Positions 1-7,533 of a stretch of 64,000 nucleotides of DNA are shown in pieces (position 1 is the first letter of the stretch; each line of letters starts with the position of its first letter). This stretch comes from SICU01 sp964408235 (GTDB lineage: Archaea; Nanobdellota; Nanobdellia; Pacearchaeales; GW2011-AR1). The DNA lies in NCBI GenBank assembly GCA_964408235.1, contig CAYOYN010000002.1, positions 48,677-112,676 on the forward strand, given 5' to 3'. The notes beneath the pieces were generated by a model. That model saw only the letters and a program-made list of their open reading frames with translations, was not told the origin of the DNA and did not search any database. The translations under genes were made by a program, and so were the position numbers.

Positions 1-197
1 TTCCAAACAATCTAGGGGAAGAGCTGTTAAAATTTACTAAACAAGTAGCAAATGATTTAATGGCTAGAAAACTTGGAGATGGATTCAATTTAATTATGAA
101 CAATTTAGAAGTTGCAGGTCAAGTTGTAATGCACGCTCATTTACACGTCATTCCTCGAAATGAAGGAGACGGTCTTAGGTATATGACTAAGGTTTAA
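1..197 (+). CDS. HIT family hydrolase, C-terminal part
   Basis: The open frame enters from the left edge (codons begin at base 3) and ends with TAA at 195-197, giving about 64 C-terminal residues. The HIT signature is complete as HAHLHVIPR, the His-x-His-x-His motif that binds the alpha-phosphate of nucleotide conjugates. It is followed by a short glycine-rich tail. HIT proteins hydrolyse dinucleoside polyphosphates or nucleotidyl-amino-acid adducts; the substrate cannot be told from this fragment. The start lies outside the window. The last 11 bases overlap the end of a convergent small membrane-protein gene. Confidence 0.85.
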   Translation, partial: PNNLGEELLKFTKQVANDLMARKLGDGFNLIMNNLEVAGQVVMHAHLHVIPRNEGDGLRYMTKV

Positions 198-384
198 TTT
201 TCTTCAATTTTAATTCTATTTTCTTTAATCTTTCATTTATTTCTACTAATATCAACCTTCTTTTTCTATTATAATACATCGTTATTGCTTGAAAAATAAT
301 CCATAAAATAACTACCAATCCTACTGCTTGTATCCAGAGACCGACTTGTCCCAATTCAACCACTAAATCATCTATTACTGCCAT
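187..384 (-). CDS. Small membrane protein with basic coiled-coil tail
   Basis: This 65-residue protein has one hydrophobic segment at about residues 14-35 (VGLWIQAVGLVVILWIIFQA). A strongly basic, leucine/isoleucine-spaced helix follows (RKRRLILVEINERLKKIELK), so the predicted layout is one membrane span plus a cytoplasmic coiled coil. No family is recognised. It overlaps the convergent HIT gene by 11 bases. The clear protein architecture argues that it is a real gene, but no function can be assigned. Confidence 0.55.
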   Translation of the reverse strand: MAVIDDLVVELGQVGLWIQAVGLVVILWIIFQAITMYYNRKRRLILVEINERLKKIELKLKKIKP

Positions 385-403
385 GATATCTTGATGTTCA
401 AAG

Positions 404-413
404 AGTTTAAAAA
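404..413 (+). promoter_or_regulatory. TATA-like box of tRNA-Met
   Basis: The run GTTTAAAAAA lies 22-31 bases before the first base of the tRNA at 435, the normal archaeal TATA distance. Confidence 0.55.
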
Positions 414-434
414 AGGTCTCTCGTACTTATTTTT

Positions 435-506
435 GGCTATGTAGTTCAGTGGTAGAACACTGCTCTCATAAGGCAGGGGTCGAGAGTTCAATTCTCTCCA
501 TAGCCA
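435..506 (+). tRNA. tRNA-Met (CAT anticodon), probably elongator
   Basis: A full cloverleaf can be folded. The acceptor stem pairs GGCTATG (435-441) with CATAGCC (499-505) and A506 is the discriminator. The anticodon arm is CTGCT-CTCATAA-GGCAG with anticodon CAT, and the T arm is GAGAG-TTCAATT-CTCTC. The anticodon stem lacks the three consecutive G:C pairs of initiators, so this is elongator tRNA-Met, or tRNA-Ile2 if C34 is modified to agmatidine. The sequence alone cannot decide between these two. The CCA end is not encoded. The stop codon of the convergent eS17 gene begins at the very next base. Confidence 0.93.
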
Positions 507-755
507 TCAAGAATATGAGGTACTTTCAGAAACGTCGCTTTCCTTTCTTACTTTAACTACAGGGTTTTCACGAGCAATTCTTTCAGCTTTCTTTAATCTT
601 GCAATGTAACCTGCTATCTTATTTCTTACTTTTTTAGAGGGCATTGTTCTTCCAAGAATTATTTTATTAGGGGCAAAATCTTCTGCAAATGAAGCTTCTT
701 TTACCATGAGCTCCTTGCTAGCTCTTTTAACCATTAATTGTTTTATTCTACCCAT
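507..755 (-). CDS. rps17e: Ribosomal protein eS17
   Basis: This 82-residue small-subunit protein belongs to the archaeal/eukaryotic eS17 family, which has no bacterial counterpart. The family pattern is visible: an N-terminal MGRIKQLMVKRASKEL, then FAEDFAPNK, then the helix-turn-helix-like core PSKKVRNKIAGYIARLKK. A serine-rich, charged C-terminal extension of about 20 residues follows. The stop codon abuts the 3' end of tRNA-Met. It is the last gene of a minus-strand run with the winged-helix protein, EndA and the MgtE-like gene, spaced by 34-41 bases. Confidence 0.93.
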   Translation of the reverse strand: MGRIKQLMVKRASKELMVKEASFAEDFAPNKIILGRTMPSKKVRNKIAGYIARLKKAERIARENPVVKVRKESDVSESTSYS

Positions 756-796
756 ATGACTGAGCTTGTTATTGAGGCTTTTTAAGGCTTTTGGAC

Positions 797-1705
797 TTAG
801 AAATTGATCTTTTGATGTTTAATCAAATTAGACCATTCCTTATAATATTCTAATGCTTTTTTATCTATCTCGCCAGGGCTTAGAATTAATGCAGGCATTT
901 TTTCTGATTGAGCTTTCTGTAGCGTAGAGACTAAATCTTCTAAAGTTATCTTTTTCTTATCTTTTACTGTTAAATATAGTTCTTGAGCGCCTAAATTTGT
1001 ATTTAATTTTATTTTTGCGCTAAACTCTTTCTTTTTTGATAGGATTTCTTTTATGACTTCATATTCTCTTTCAGATAAGATTTTTTTTACATTATCTAAG
1101 AATGTGGATGACGTTTCTTTTTTCAATTTTTCCTTTACTGTTGTCTTTTCTTGAATTGTCTTTTCTAGTTGAATTTCATTCAATAATTCCTTTGTTTGAT
1201 CTTTTTCTACTTTTTTTTCAATTTCCTTAACTTCTTGTTTTTTAGGGGAAATTATTTTTTCGATTAACTCTTTTGTTTTATCGTTTGATAATGTATGAAT
1301 TTTCCAAAAAGTTTTCTCTTGACTATTATCTATTATTTTTACAGGTATTGCAAAGTCTTTTATGCTTCTTAACGCCACCCGGATTGCAGGTTCTTGTTCT
1401 GCATCTTCTAAAATTTCATTTTGTTTTAATAATTTAAATGCTTCTTTTTCTTTATGGTTTAAATATTCTGTAAATCTTTGTAATTGTTCTTCTTGGCCCG
1501 GAATAAAATATAGAGGTGAGCCTCCTACTCGCATACTGCTTAATTTTAATTTTTGTTCTCCTACCAATTCTGACATAAATGCTGCTGTAAATATATTATT
1601 TTGACCTATTATGCTAGCAACTCTTACAGGGAATTCAGGACCTCTTTCTTGGATTACTTTAATAATTCTATTTTTTGTTTCTAGAACTTTCTGCATATCA
1701 GGCAT
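797..1705 (-). CDS. Winged-helix protein with possible nuclease-like C-terminal domain
   Basis: This 302-residue protein matches no family I can name with certainty. Residues 1-70 look like a winged helix (KNRIIKVIQERGPEFPVRVA, then a short wing with LYFIPGQE). A second helical part runs to about residue 125. Residues 145-195 are a Lys/Glu-rich coiled linker. The last 90 residues form an alpha/beta domain with FSAKIKLNTNLGAQELYLTV followed by DLVSTLQKAQ and PALILSPG. This arrangement recalls PD-(D/E)XK-like folds, but a clear catalytic set is not visible. It sits between rps17e and endA in the same transcription direction, which fits an RNA- or DNA-related role. Confidence 0.6.
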   Translation of the reverse strand: MPDMQKVLETKNRIIKVIQERGPEFPVRVASIIGQNNIFTAAFMSELVGEQKLKLSSMRVGGSPLYFIPGQEEQLQRFTEYLNHKEKEAFKLLKQNEILEDAEQEPAIRVALRSIKDFAIPVKIIDNSQEKTFWKIHTLSNDKTKELIEKIISPKKQEVKEIEKKVEKDQTKELLNEIQLEKTIQEKTTVKEKLKKETSSTFLDNVKKILSEREYEVIKEILSKKKEFSAKIKLNTNLGAQELYLTVKDKKKITLEDLVSTLQKAQSEKMPALILSPGEIDKKALEYYKEWSNLIKHQKINF

Positions 1706-1745
1706 ATATGTGGGACAAGATTGTTTGTTATAAAGATTGCTGTAA

Positions 1746-2258
1746 TTAAGGCTTTAACCAAGATACCTCGTAGTATAAAACATCATTTTCATCATCAACT
1801 ATGGCTATAAGGAGTTTTTTCTTAGTTGAATGGGCTACTCGGTTCTTTGCAGCAAAATCGTGCCATGTATGTGGCTCTGATTCTCTAACTGCATATGCTA
1901 ACCATAATGCATGATCTTGGCCGAATTGACTGTTTTTTTTATAAATTCGAAAATCTGCTCCGAATTTTAGGGCAGTCTTTACTATGTATCCTTTTTCTCT
2001 TAGATTTTCAAAAACAGAGAGTTTTGTTTCAATTCTTTTGTCATTTTTCTTTGCTAGAGATATTGCTTTGTTAAAATCAATTTCTTTATTTTTGAAGTAT
2101 AATGTTAATTTCTTTTTATTTTGTAAAAATAATGCTTCTATCCAAGAGTATTCTATTCTATCTCTTACTTTCTCCCCAAATTTAGATTTTTCATATAATG
2201 AAAATGCATCGCTAGAAGTTGAATGTATTTTCTCGCTTGTGATGTGTGCGGTTATCAT
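1746..2258 (-). CDS. endA: tRNA-splicing endonuclease
   Basis: EndA cuts introns out of pre-tRNAs and rRNA at bulge-helix-bulge structures. The 170-residue length is that of the single-domain archaeal subunit that works as a homotetramer. The catalytic triad is readable: Tyr106 in FGADFRIY, His116 in DHALWL, and Lys148 before LLIAIVDDENDVLYYEV. The N-terminal domain is shortened but present. It is probably co-transcribed with the upstream MgtE-like gene and the downstream winged-helix gene. None of the three tRNA genes in this window shows an intron. Confidence 0.92.
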   Translation of the reverse strand: MITAHITSEKIHSTSSDAFSLYEKSKFGEKVRDRIEYSWIEALFLQNKKKLTLYFKNKEIDFNKAISLAKKNDKRIETKLSVFENLREKGYIVKTALKFGADFRIYKKNSQFGQDHALWLAYAVRESEPHTWHDFAAKNRVAHSTKKKLLIAIVDDENDVLYYEVSWLKP

Positions 2259-2292
2259 ATTGAGGCTAGTCTTTTTTGTTATTTAAGTATTC

Positions 2293-3276
2293 TTAAAGGA
2301 AGAAGTTTGCTACTATAAGATATGTAACTATAGATAAAGAATCTGAAATAACTGTTCCAAATGGTCCTCCCCCTAAGGCAGGATCTCCTCCTAATTTTTT
2401 GATTCCCAAGATTATTATAAAAGAACTTATTGTTGCTAAAGTTAAAGAAATGAAAGTTGCTAAACTTATTATCGAAGCTATCCCTCTAGCTTGCCAGAAT
2501 GAAGATATTGTAAGAAATAGTAAGGCGCTCATCATCGAGGCTATTATCATGCTTATTGCTGTTTGTTTAATTACATATTTGGAGATTTTCAGATCTTTAC
2601 CCATTACGGCTAAATCTCTTACTAAAAGAGTTTGTATTTGAGTTCCTAATGCGTCGCTAATATAGACTACAACTGGTATAAAAAATGCCAGAATTATATT
2701 ATTTTCTAATGTATTTTCAAATAATCCTATAAATGCTGCTGTTGCTAGAATTCCTATTAATCCGCTGATAAGCCATGGAACTCGATGCACTACACTTTCC
2801 ATTATTGGAACTTCCATCGTACTCTCATATTCCATGTGTGATTTATGAATACCTGCGAAATGGAAAGAATCTTTTGTAGAAGATTGATTTATTATTTTTA
2901 TTAAATTTTTAGAAGACACTACCCCTACAATTTTATCACTATCCACAATTGGAACTGCTTTTATTCCATGCCTAAGTGCAATATGTGCTACTTTTTCTGT
3001 TTCTGTTTTGGCTGAAGCTGTAATGACCTTTCTTTGCATGAATGCTTCTATAGGAGTTTTTGCATGAAATCTAAAGATGTCTTTAATTGAGAAAACTCCG
3101 ATTAACCTTCTATCTCCTTCTATTACATAGATATAGTCCATTACTTCATAGAGGTTTGATTTCTTTCTTAGTAAATCATATATTTCGGCAACTCTTTGGT
3201 TTTTTCTTACCGTTAAGAATGCTTTATCCATAATCTCTCTAACAGGCAATGCAAGAAGAGATACCCCGTTTTTCAT
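2293..3276 (-). CDS. MgtE/SLC41-like divalent cation transporter with CBS pair
   Basis: The 327-residue protein has two CBS motifs in residues 8-130 (VREIMDKAFLTV; ITASAKTETEKVAHIALRHG). A membrane domain with about five spans follows. The pore signature is close to MgtE: AFFIPVVVYISDALGTQIQT, then LVRDLAV, and near the end GDPALGGGPFGTVISDSLS. The usual N-terminal helical MgtE domain is missing, so gating would rest on the CBS pair alone. The likely substrate is Mg2+ or a similar divalent ion, inferred from the family. It is divergent from leuS across a 53-base intergenic region. Confidence 0.86.
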   Translation of the reverse strand: MKNGVSLLALPVREIMDKAFLTVRKNQRVAEIYDLLRKKSNLYEVMDYIYVIEGDRRLIGVFSIKDIFRFHAKTPIEAFMQRKVITASAKTETEKVAHIALRHGIKAVPIVDSDKIVGVVSSKNLIKIINQSSTKDSFHFAGIHKSHMEYESTMEVPIMESVVHRVPWLISGLIGILATAAFIGLFENTLENNIILAFFIPVVVYISDALGTQIQTLLVRDLAVMGKDLKISKYVIKQTAISMIIASMMSALLFLTISSFWQARGIASIISLATFISLTLATISSFIIILGIKKLGGDPALGGGPFGTVISDSLSIVTYLIVANFFL

Positions 3277-3298
3277 ACCTTAGTTAGGGTATTAGAAA

Positions 3299-3307
3299 CT
3301 TTTAAAT
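3299..3307 (+). promoter_or_regulatory. TATA-like box of leuS
   Basis: CTTTTAAAT lies 23-31 bases before the leuS ATG at 3330, so transcription should begin at or very near the start codon. Confidence 0.5.
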
Positions 3308-3329
3308 CCGTGCTTTTTTAATTATTATT

Positions 3330-5789
3330 ATGAAGACCGTGAACTTTTCTACGATTGATAAAAAATGGCAGAAAGAATGGGAAAAGTCAAAGATCTTTGA
3401 GTCTAAAGAAGACCGTAAGAAGGAAAAATATTACGTTTTAGAAATGTACCCCTATCCTTCAGCTCATGGATTGCATATGGGCCATGCATTCAATTATACT
3501 ATAGGAGATATTGTTGCAAGATTTATGAAAATGAACGGTAAATCAGTTCTTCATCCAATGGGTTTTGATAGTTTTGGGTTGCCTGCAGAAAACGCTGCAA
3601 TAAAGGAAGGAACTCACCCAAGAAAATATACTGATGTTGCAATAAAAAGATTTATTGAACAACAAAAAGCTTTGGGGTTGAGTTACGATTGGTCTAAAAA
3701 AATACAAAGTCACGATCCTAACTATTACAAATGGAATCAATATTTCTTTTTGCAATTTTTAAAAAAAGGTCTTGCTTATAGAAAGGAATCTCCTGTTAAT
3801 TGGTGTTCAAAATGCGAGAGTGTTTTAGCAAATGAACAAGTTCATGATGGAAAATGTTGGAGGCATAACGATACAGAGGTAATTGTTAAAAATTTAGAGC
3901 AATGGTTCATTAAAACAACAAAATATGCTGAAGAACTTTTGAGGGATGTTGATTCTTTGGACTGGCCTCAAAGGATTAAATCTATGCAAAAAAATTGGAT
4001 TGGAAAGAGCGAAGGAACTGAAGTATTATTTGAAATAGAAGGAGAAAAATGGCCTGTTTTTACAACAAGAGTAGATACATTATTTGGAGTTACTTTCTTA
4101 GTTGTTAGTGCTCAACACTCTAAACTTTCTGAATTAGTCACTAAGGAACAGAAGAAGCATGTTGATGCTTTTTTGAAAAAAGTCAAAAGTACTAAACAAG
4201 AAGATATGGACAAAATGGATAAAGAGGGAGTATTTAGTGGGAGTTATGCTATTCATCCTTTGACAGGTAAGAAAGTCCCCATATGGATTGGAAATTTTGT
4301 AGTTGCAGATTATGGGTCGGGCATTGTAATGGCTGTTCCTGCCCATGATTCTCGTGATTTTGATTTTGCTAAGAAATATGACATTCCATTAATTCAAGTA
4401 ATAAAGCCTGTTAAGGTAGAACATGCAAAAAGTAAATTATTTGAAGATTTTGGAATTTTAACTAACTCTCATGATTTTAACGGCTTGACTAGTGAAGAAG
4501 CTATAAAACATATTCAGGTGGTTTTGAAGGAAAGAAAGCTTGGAGGAGCAGTTACAAATTATAAATTGCGCGATTGGTTAATCTCTAGACAAAGATATTG
4601 GGGAACACCTATTCCTATAATTTATTGTAATGATTGTGGTGTTGTTCCAGTTCCGGAAAAAGAATTACCTGTTTTATTGCCTGAGAAGGTTACATTTGGA
4701 AAGGGGAACCCTCTTCTTACTAATGAAAAATTCGTAAATTCAAAATGTCCTACTTGTGGTAAGAATGCAAGACGTGAAACTGACACGATGGACACTTTTA
4801 TGGATTCTAGTTGGTATTATATGAGGTTTACTGATCCAACTAATAATAAAATGCCTATAAGTGTAGATTGTGTTAATTATTGGATGCCTGTTGATTTTTA
4901 CAGCGGTGGTGCAGAGCATGCTTGTATGCATTTAATTTATGCAAGATTTTTTACAAAGGCTTTACGTGATTTGGGTTATTCGAAAGTTAATGAACCATTT
5001 GTAAAATTGTTTAATCAGGGAATGCTTCATGGGGAAGATGGTTTTGTTATGTCCAAATCTAGAGGTAATGGGGTCGATCCTCTTGATGTTAGTAAGAAGT
5101 ATGGTGCAGATACATTAAGGTTATTTTTAATGAGTGTTGCTTCTCCAGATAAAGATTTTACCTGGAGTACTACAGGTGTTGAGTCCATGTATAAATTTGT
5201 TAGTCGTGTTTGGGATTATGCTCATAAGGTAAATTTCGAAAAATCTTCTGCTAGAATTAAGCACAAGTTGAATAAAGGGATTATCCAGATTGGAGAAGAT
5301 ATAAAAAATATTAATTATAATTTGGCTGTAATTAAGTTGCGTTCTTTATTTGATAGTTTTGAGGATCAAATAGATAAGGCGGATTTTGCAACCTACTTAC
5401 AGCTTCTTTCTCCATTTGCTCCGCATATTGCCGAAGAGTTGTGGCACAATGTTTTAGGATATGATACTTTTGTAAGTGATAGTGATTGGCCTATCGCAGA
5501 TAAAAGTAAAATAAATGATTCAATTGATGTAGCCGAAGAAAGTTTTGAAAAAACGGTTTCAGATATTCAGAATATCTTAAGAATTATCAAGGAAAAAGAT
5601 GGTAAAGATGCTAAACATATTTATCTTTATACTATTCCTCCAGAAGTAAAGAACTTTGATAAAGAAATATTATCTAAAAGGCTCGGGATTGATGTAAGCA
5701 TATTTGCTGTTAACGATAGTAAAAAATATGATCCCTCTTCTAAAGCAACTAAGGCAAAACCTGGAAAACCTGCAATTTATGTAGAATGA
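3330..5789 (+). CDS. leuS: Leucyl-tRNA synthetase, bacterial type
   Basis: This class I synthetase charges tRNA-Leu. The 819-residue protein shows the HIGH motif as HMGH (residues 49-52) and KMSKS as VMSKS (573-577). The editing (CP1) domain has TTRVDTLFGV and GIVMAVPAHDSRD. A zinc-type knuckle appears at CNDC...CPTC around residues 435-480. The protein is shorter than archaeal LeuRS (over 900 residues), and the domain order with TFMDSSWYYMRF is that of bacterial enzymes. It ends with a KPGKPAIYVE tail. The bacterial character suggests acquisition from bacteria. A TATA-like box directly upstream indicates a leaderless transcript. Confidence 0.95.
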   Translation: MKTVNFSTIDKKWQKEWEKSKIFESKEDRKKEKYYVLEMYPYPSAHGLHMGHAFNYTIGDIVARFMKMNGKSVLHPMGFDSFGLPAENAAIKEGTHPRKYTDVAIKRFIEQQKALGLSYDWSKKIQSHDPNYYKWNQYFFLQFLKKGLAYRKESPVNWCSKCESVLANEQVHDGKCWRHNDTEVIVKNLEQWFIKTTKYAEELLRDVDSLDWPQRIKSMQKNWIGKSEGTEVLFEIEGEKWPVFTTRVDTLFGVTFLVVSAQHSKLSELVTKEQKKHVDAFLKKVKSTKQEDMDKMDKEGVFSGSYAIHPLTGKKVPIWIGNFVVADYGSGIVMAVPAHDSRDFDFAKKYDIPLIQVIKPVKVEHAKSKLFEDFGILTNSHDFNGLTSEEAIKHIQVVLKERKLGGAVTNYKLRDWLISRQRYWGTPIPIIYCNDCGVVPVPEKELPVLLPEKVTFGKGNPLLTNEKFVNSKCPTCGKNARRETDTMDTFMDSSWYYMRFTDPTNNKMPISVDCVNYWMPVDFYSGGAEHACMHLIYARFFTKALRDLGYSKVNEPFVKLFNQGMLHGEDGFVMSKSRGNGVDPLDVSKKYGADTLRLFLMSVASPDKDFTWSTTGVESMYKFVSRVWDYAHKVNFEKSSARIKHKLNKGIIQIGEDIKNINYNLAVIKLRSLFDSFEDQIDKADFATYLQLLSPFAPHIAEELWHNVLGYDTFVSDSDWPIADKSKINDSIDVAEESFEKTVSDIQNILRIIKEKDGKDAKHIYLYTIPPEVKNFDKEILSKRLGIDVSIFAVNDSKKYDPSSKATKAKPGKPAIYVE

Positions 5790-5800
5790 ATACTGGAAGG

Positions 5801-5808
5801 TTTAAAAA
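5801..5808 (+). promoter_or_regulatory. TATA-like box
   Basis: TTTAAAAA after GG lies 24-31 bases before the ATG at 5832, the leaderless pattern seen across this window. Confidence 0.5.
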
Positions 5809-5831
5809 ATCGATTTATTATTTTTTCTCCC

Positions 5832-6335
5832 ATGAAAATTTATCTTGTTTCCCCTGGCGAAAATGACTCAAGAAATCTTACTGATAATGGCAAATCCGAT
5901 ATTTATTCTCTAATTAGAAAACTAACCAATGACAAAATTAAGGTAAAAAGAATTTATGTCAATGGACATAATGTATCTAGGCAAACAGGCAGTATGCTGA
6001 GTAAGGCTTTTGAAGTTCCAATTGTAGGCGATGAAAGGTTCTCTGAAATAGGGAAGGGCGTTATTTTAGGAAGTTTTAACGATCTTGATTTAGAAAACTT
6101 AAAATATGTAAATCTTTTTATTGATGAAATTGTTGCGAGAAAAAATGATGCCATAATTACTATAGGTGCAGGAGTTCATAGAGCTATAATTAGCAGGTTA
6201 ACCGGATTGCCTTTGCAAGAAACAAGACACTTTTCTTTTAAACCTGCAGGAATTTCTACATTACATTATGATGATGGTACTGGAAGATGGAGAATTAACT
6301 CTCTTAACGATGTAAATCATTTGAGGCTTCCTTAG
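5832..6335 (+). CDS. Histidine-phosphatase-fold protein lacking both catalytic histidines
   Basis: The 167-residue protein follows the phosphoglycerate-mutase/histidine-phosphatase fold from end to end. The N-terminal LVRHGET motif is LVSPGEN, so the phosphate-accepting His is Pro8 and the preceding Arg is Ser7. The SRQTGSML helix with Arg50 is kept. The region ERFSEIGKGVILG matches the family's REIDFGEWEG segment. The second His motif (SHGGVIRAL) is IGAGVHRAI, with Gly112 in place of His. The C-terminal GISTLHYDDG...INSLNDVNHL is typical. With both histidines gone, phosphatase activity is unlikely; a binding or scaffold role is inferred. It lies alone between leuS and a small gene. Confidence 0.8.
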   Translation: MKIYLVSPGENDSRNLTDNGKSDIYSLIRKLTNDKIKVKRIYVNGHNVSRQTGSMLSKAFEVPIVGDERFSEIGKGVILGSFNDLDLENLKYVNLFIDEIVARKNDAIITIGAGVHRAIISRLTGLPLQETRHFSFKPAGISTLHYDDGTGRWRINSLNDVNHLRLP

Positions 6336-6496
6336 TTACATCTTTTTGTCTTTTTTTGGTGAAACTGTTTATAAATAGCTTAATTGTTACTAAAAAGTTG
6401 TTTGCTATTTAATGATAAATATTCAATGAAAGATATATTATTGTTTGTTGTTTGTATATAAAGAAATTTAGTTTTTAGATCTTGGAGGTGATGGTG
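6336..6496 (+). promoter_or_regulatory. Leader and promoter region of the 51-residue gene
   Basis: This 161-base AT-rich stretch has no gene. It holds a T-tract just after the upstream stop (about 6340-6357) that may end transcription. Two TATA-like boxes follow: TTTATAAATAG near 6368 and GTATATAAAG at 6454-6463. The second would place the transcript start near 6485. The ribosome-binding site GGAGGTG lies at 6484-6490. Confidence 0.45.
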
Positions 6497-6652
6497 ATGA
6501 CTAATTTAAACGGGCTTAAAGATAGGAGAGTTGTGGCTTTGGTTGAAAAACTTGAGGCTGTTGACTCTTTCTATGGTATAACTCCTGAAGAAAGAAATGT
6601 CCTTGATGTTATCCATGGAGTCTCTGATTTAGCTGAAGAATCTGAGGAATAG
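6497..6652 (+). CDS. Small acidic protein, 51 residues
   Basis: The frame ATG ACT AAT ... GAG GAA TAG encodes a 51-residue protein that is basic at the N-terminus and ends in EESEE. It has no membrane segment and no family is recognised. The start at 6497 is chosen because GGAGGTG (6484-6490) ends six bases before it. An in-frame ATG at 6491 lies against the ribosome-binding site and is less likely. A TATA-like box at 6454-6463 precedes it. The strong ribosome-binding site, unusual in this window, argues that it is real and well expressed. Confidence 0.65.
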   Translation: MTNLNGLKDRRVVALVEKLEAVDSFYGITPEERNVLDVIHGVSDLAEESEE

Positions 6653-6686
6653 GTATTTTTATTAACTTTATTTTTTTTAGGTTCTA

Positions 6687-7454
6687 ATGGATATTTCGTT
6701 TTTGATTTTAGCATTGGTTCAAGGGATTCTTGAATGGTTTCCTGTTTCAAGTTCTGGGCATATGGTCATTACAGAAATGTTTCTTGGAATTTCAAGCGGT
6801 CTTGAATTTGAAGTAGCCTTACATTTTGGAACATTAATGGCAGTTTTTGTTTACTTTAGAAAAGATATAGTTTATATTATAAGAGATTTGTTGCATGCTA
6901 AATTCAAAACCATTCATGCGCGTCTTGGTTTGTTAATCTTGGTTGCTAGTATTCCTGTAGGTTTTTTAGGTTTTATTTTTAGAAAATATTTTGAGCTATC
7001 TTCTAGTTTAGCAATTCTAGGTCTTGGATGGGGGGTTACCAGTTTAGTCTTATTTGCAGGAAGTTTTTCAAAGAATAGTTTAAGAAATTCTTCCTCTTTG
7101 AGTTATTCTAAGGCATTAGCTCTAGGTTTTGCACAGGTTTTATCTTTAATTCCAGGAGTTTCAAGAAGCGGTATGACTATTTCTTCAGGTTTGTTATTTG
7201 GGTTGAATGAAAAAGAAGCAATTAAATTTTCATATTTGCTTTCAATTCCTACAATAATTGGAGCTAATTTAGTCACTTTTGGAAATAAGGCTATTCCTTT
7301 TGAATTTTTATTACCTACAATTATTTGTTTTGTTTCTGGGTTAGTTTTTATGCATATTTCATTTAATTATGTTTTAAATAACCGAAAAAATTTGAGGTGG
7401 TTTGGAGTTTATACTTTAATCTTAGGAATAATTTGTTTGTATTTTGCTTTCTAA
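6687..7454 (+). CDS. uppP: Undecaprenyl-diphosphatase (UppP/BacA family)
   Basis: This integral membrane enzyme removes one phosphate from polyprenyl diphosphate to regenerate the monophosphate lipid carrier. The 255-residue length is typical. Both family signatures are present: EWFPVSSSGHMVI near the N-terminus and PGVSRSGMTIS in the middle, holding the Glu, His and Arg of the active site. About seven or eight hydrophobic segments can be seen. Together with UppS at 27951 it implies a polyprenyl-phosphate glycan carrier cycle. It starts 34 bases after the small acidic gene. Confidence 0.93.
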   Translation: MDISFLILALVQGILEWFPVSSSGHMVITEMFLGISSGLEFEVALHFGTLMAVFVYFRKDIVYIIRDLLHAKFKTIHARLGLLILVASIPVGFLGFIFRKYFELSSSLAILGLGWGVTSLVLFAGSFSKNSLRNSSSLSYSKALALGFAQVLSLIPGVSRSGMTISSGLLFGLNEKEAIKFSYLLSIPTIIGANLVTFGNKAIPFEFLLPTIICFVSGLVFMHISFNYVLNNRKNLRWFGVYTLILGIICLYFAF

Positions 7455-7533
7455 TCTTCAACAATTGCTTTACTTCTTCCTACATGCTCTTTTAGAAAAA
7501 GGCCATCTAGGAGTTCAGAAAACTAATATTGGG

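Noticed and set aside
1362..1604. 80-codon plus-strand frame inside the winged-helix gene
   Set aside because: It is antisense to a gene with clear protein character, has no promoter or ribosome-binding site, and its product is Cys/Phe/Asn-rich without structure.
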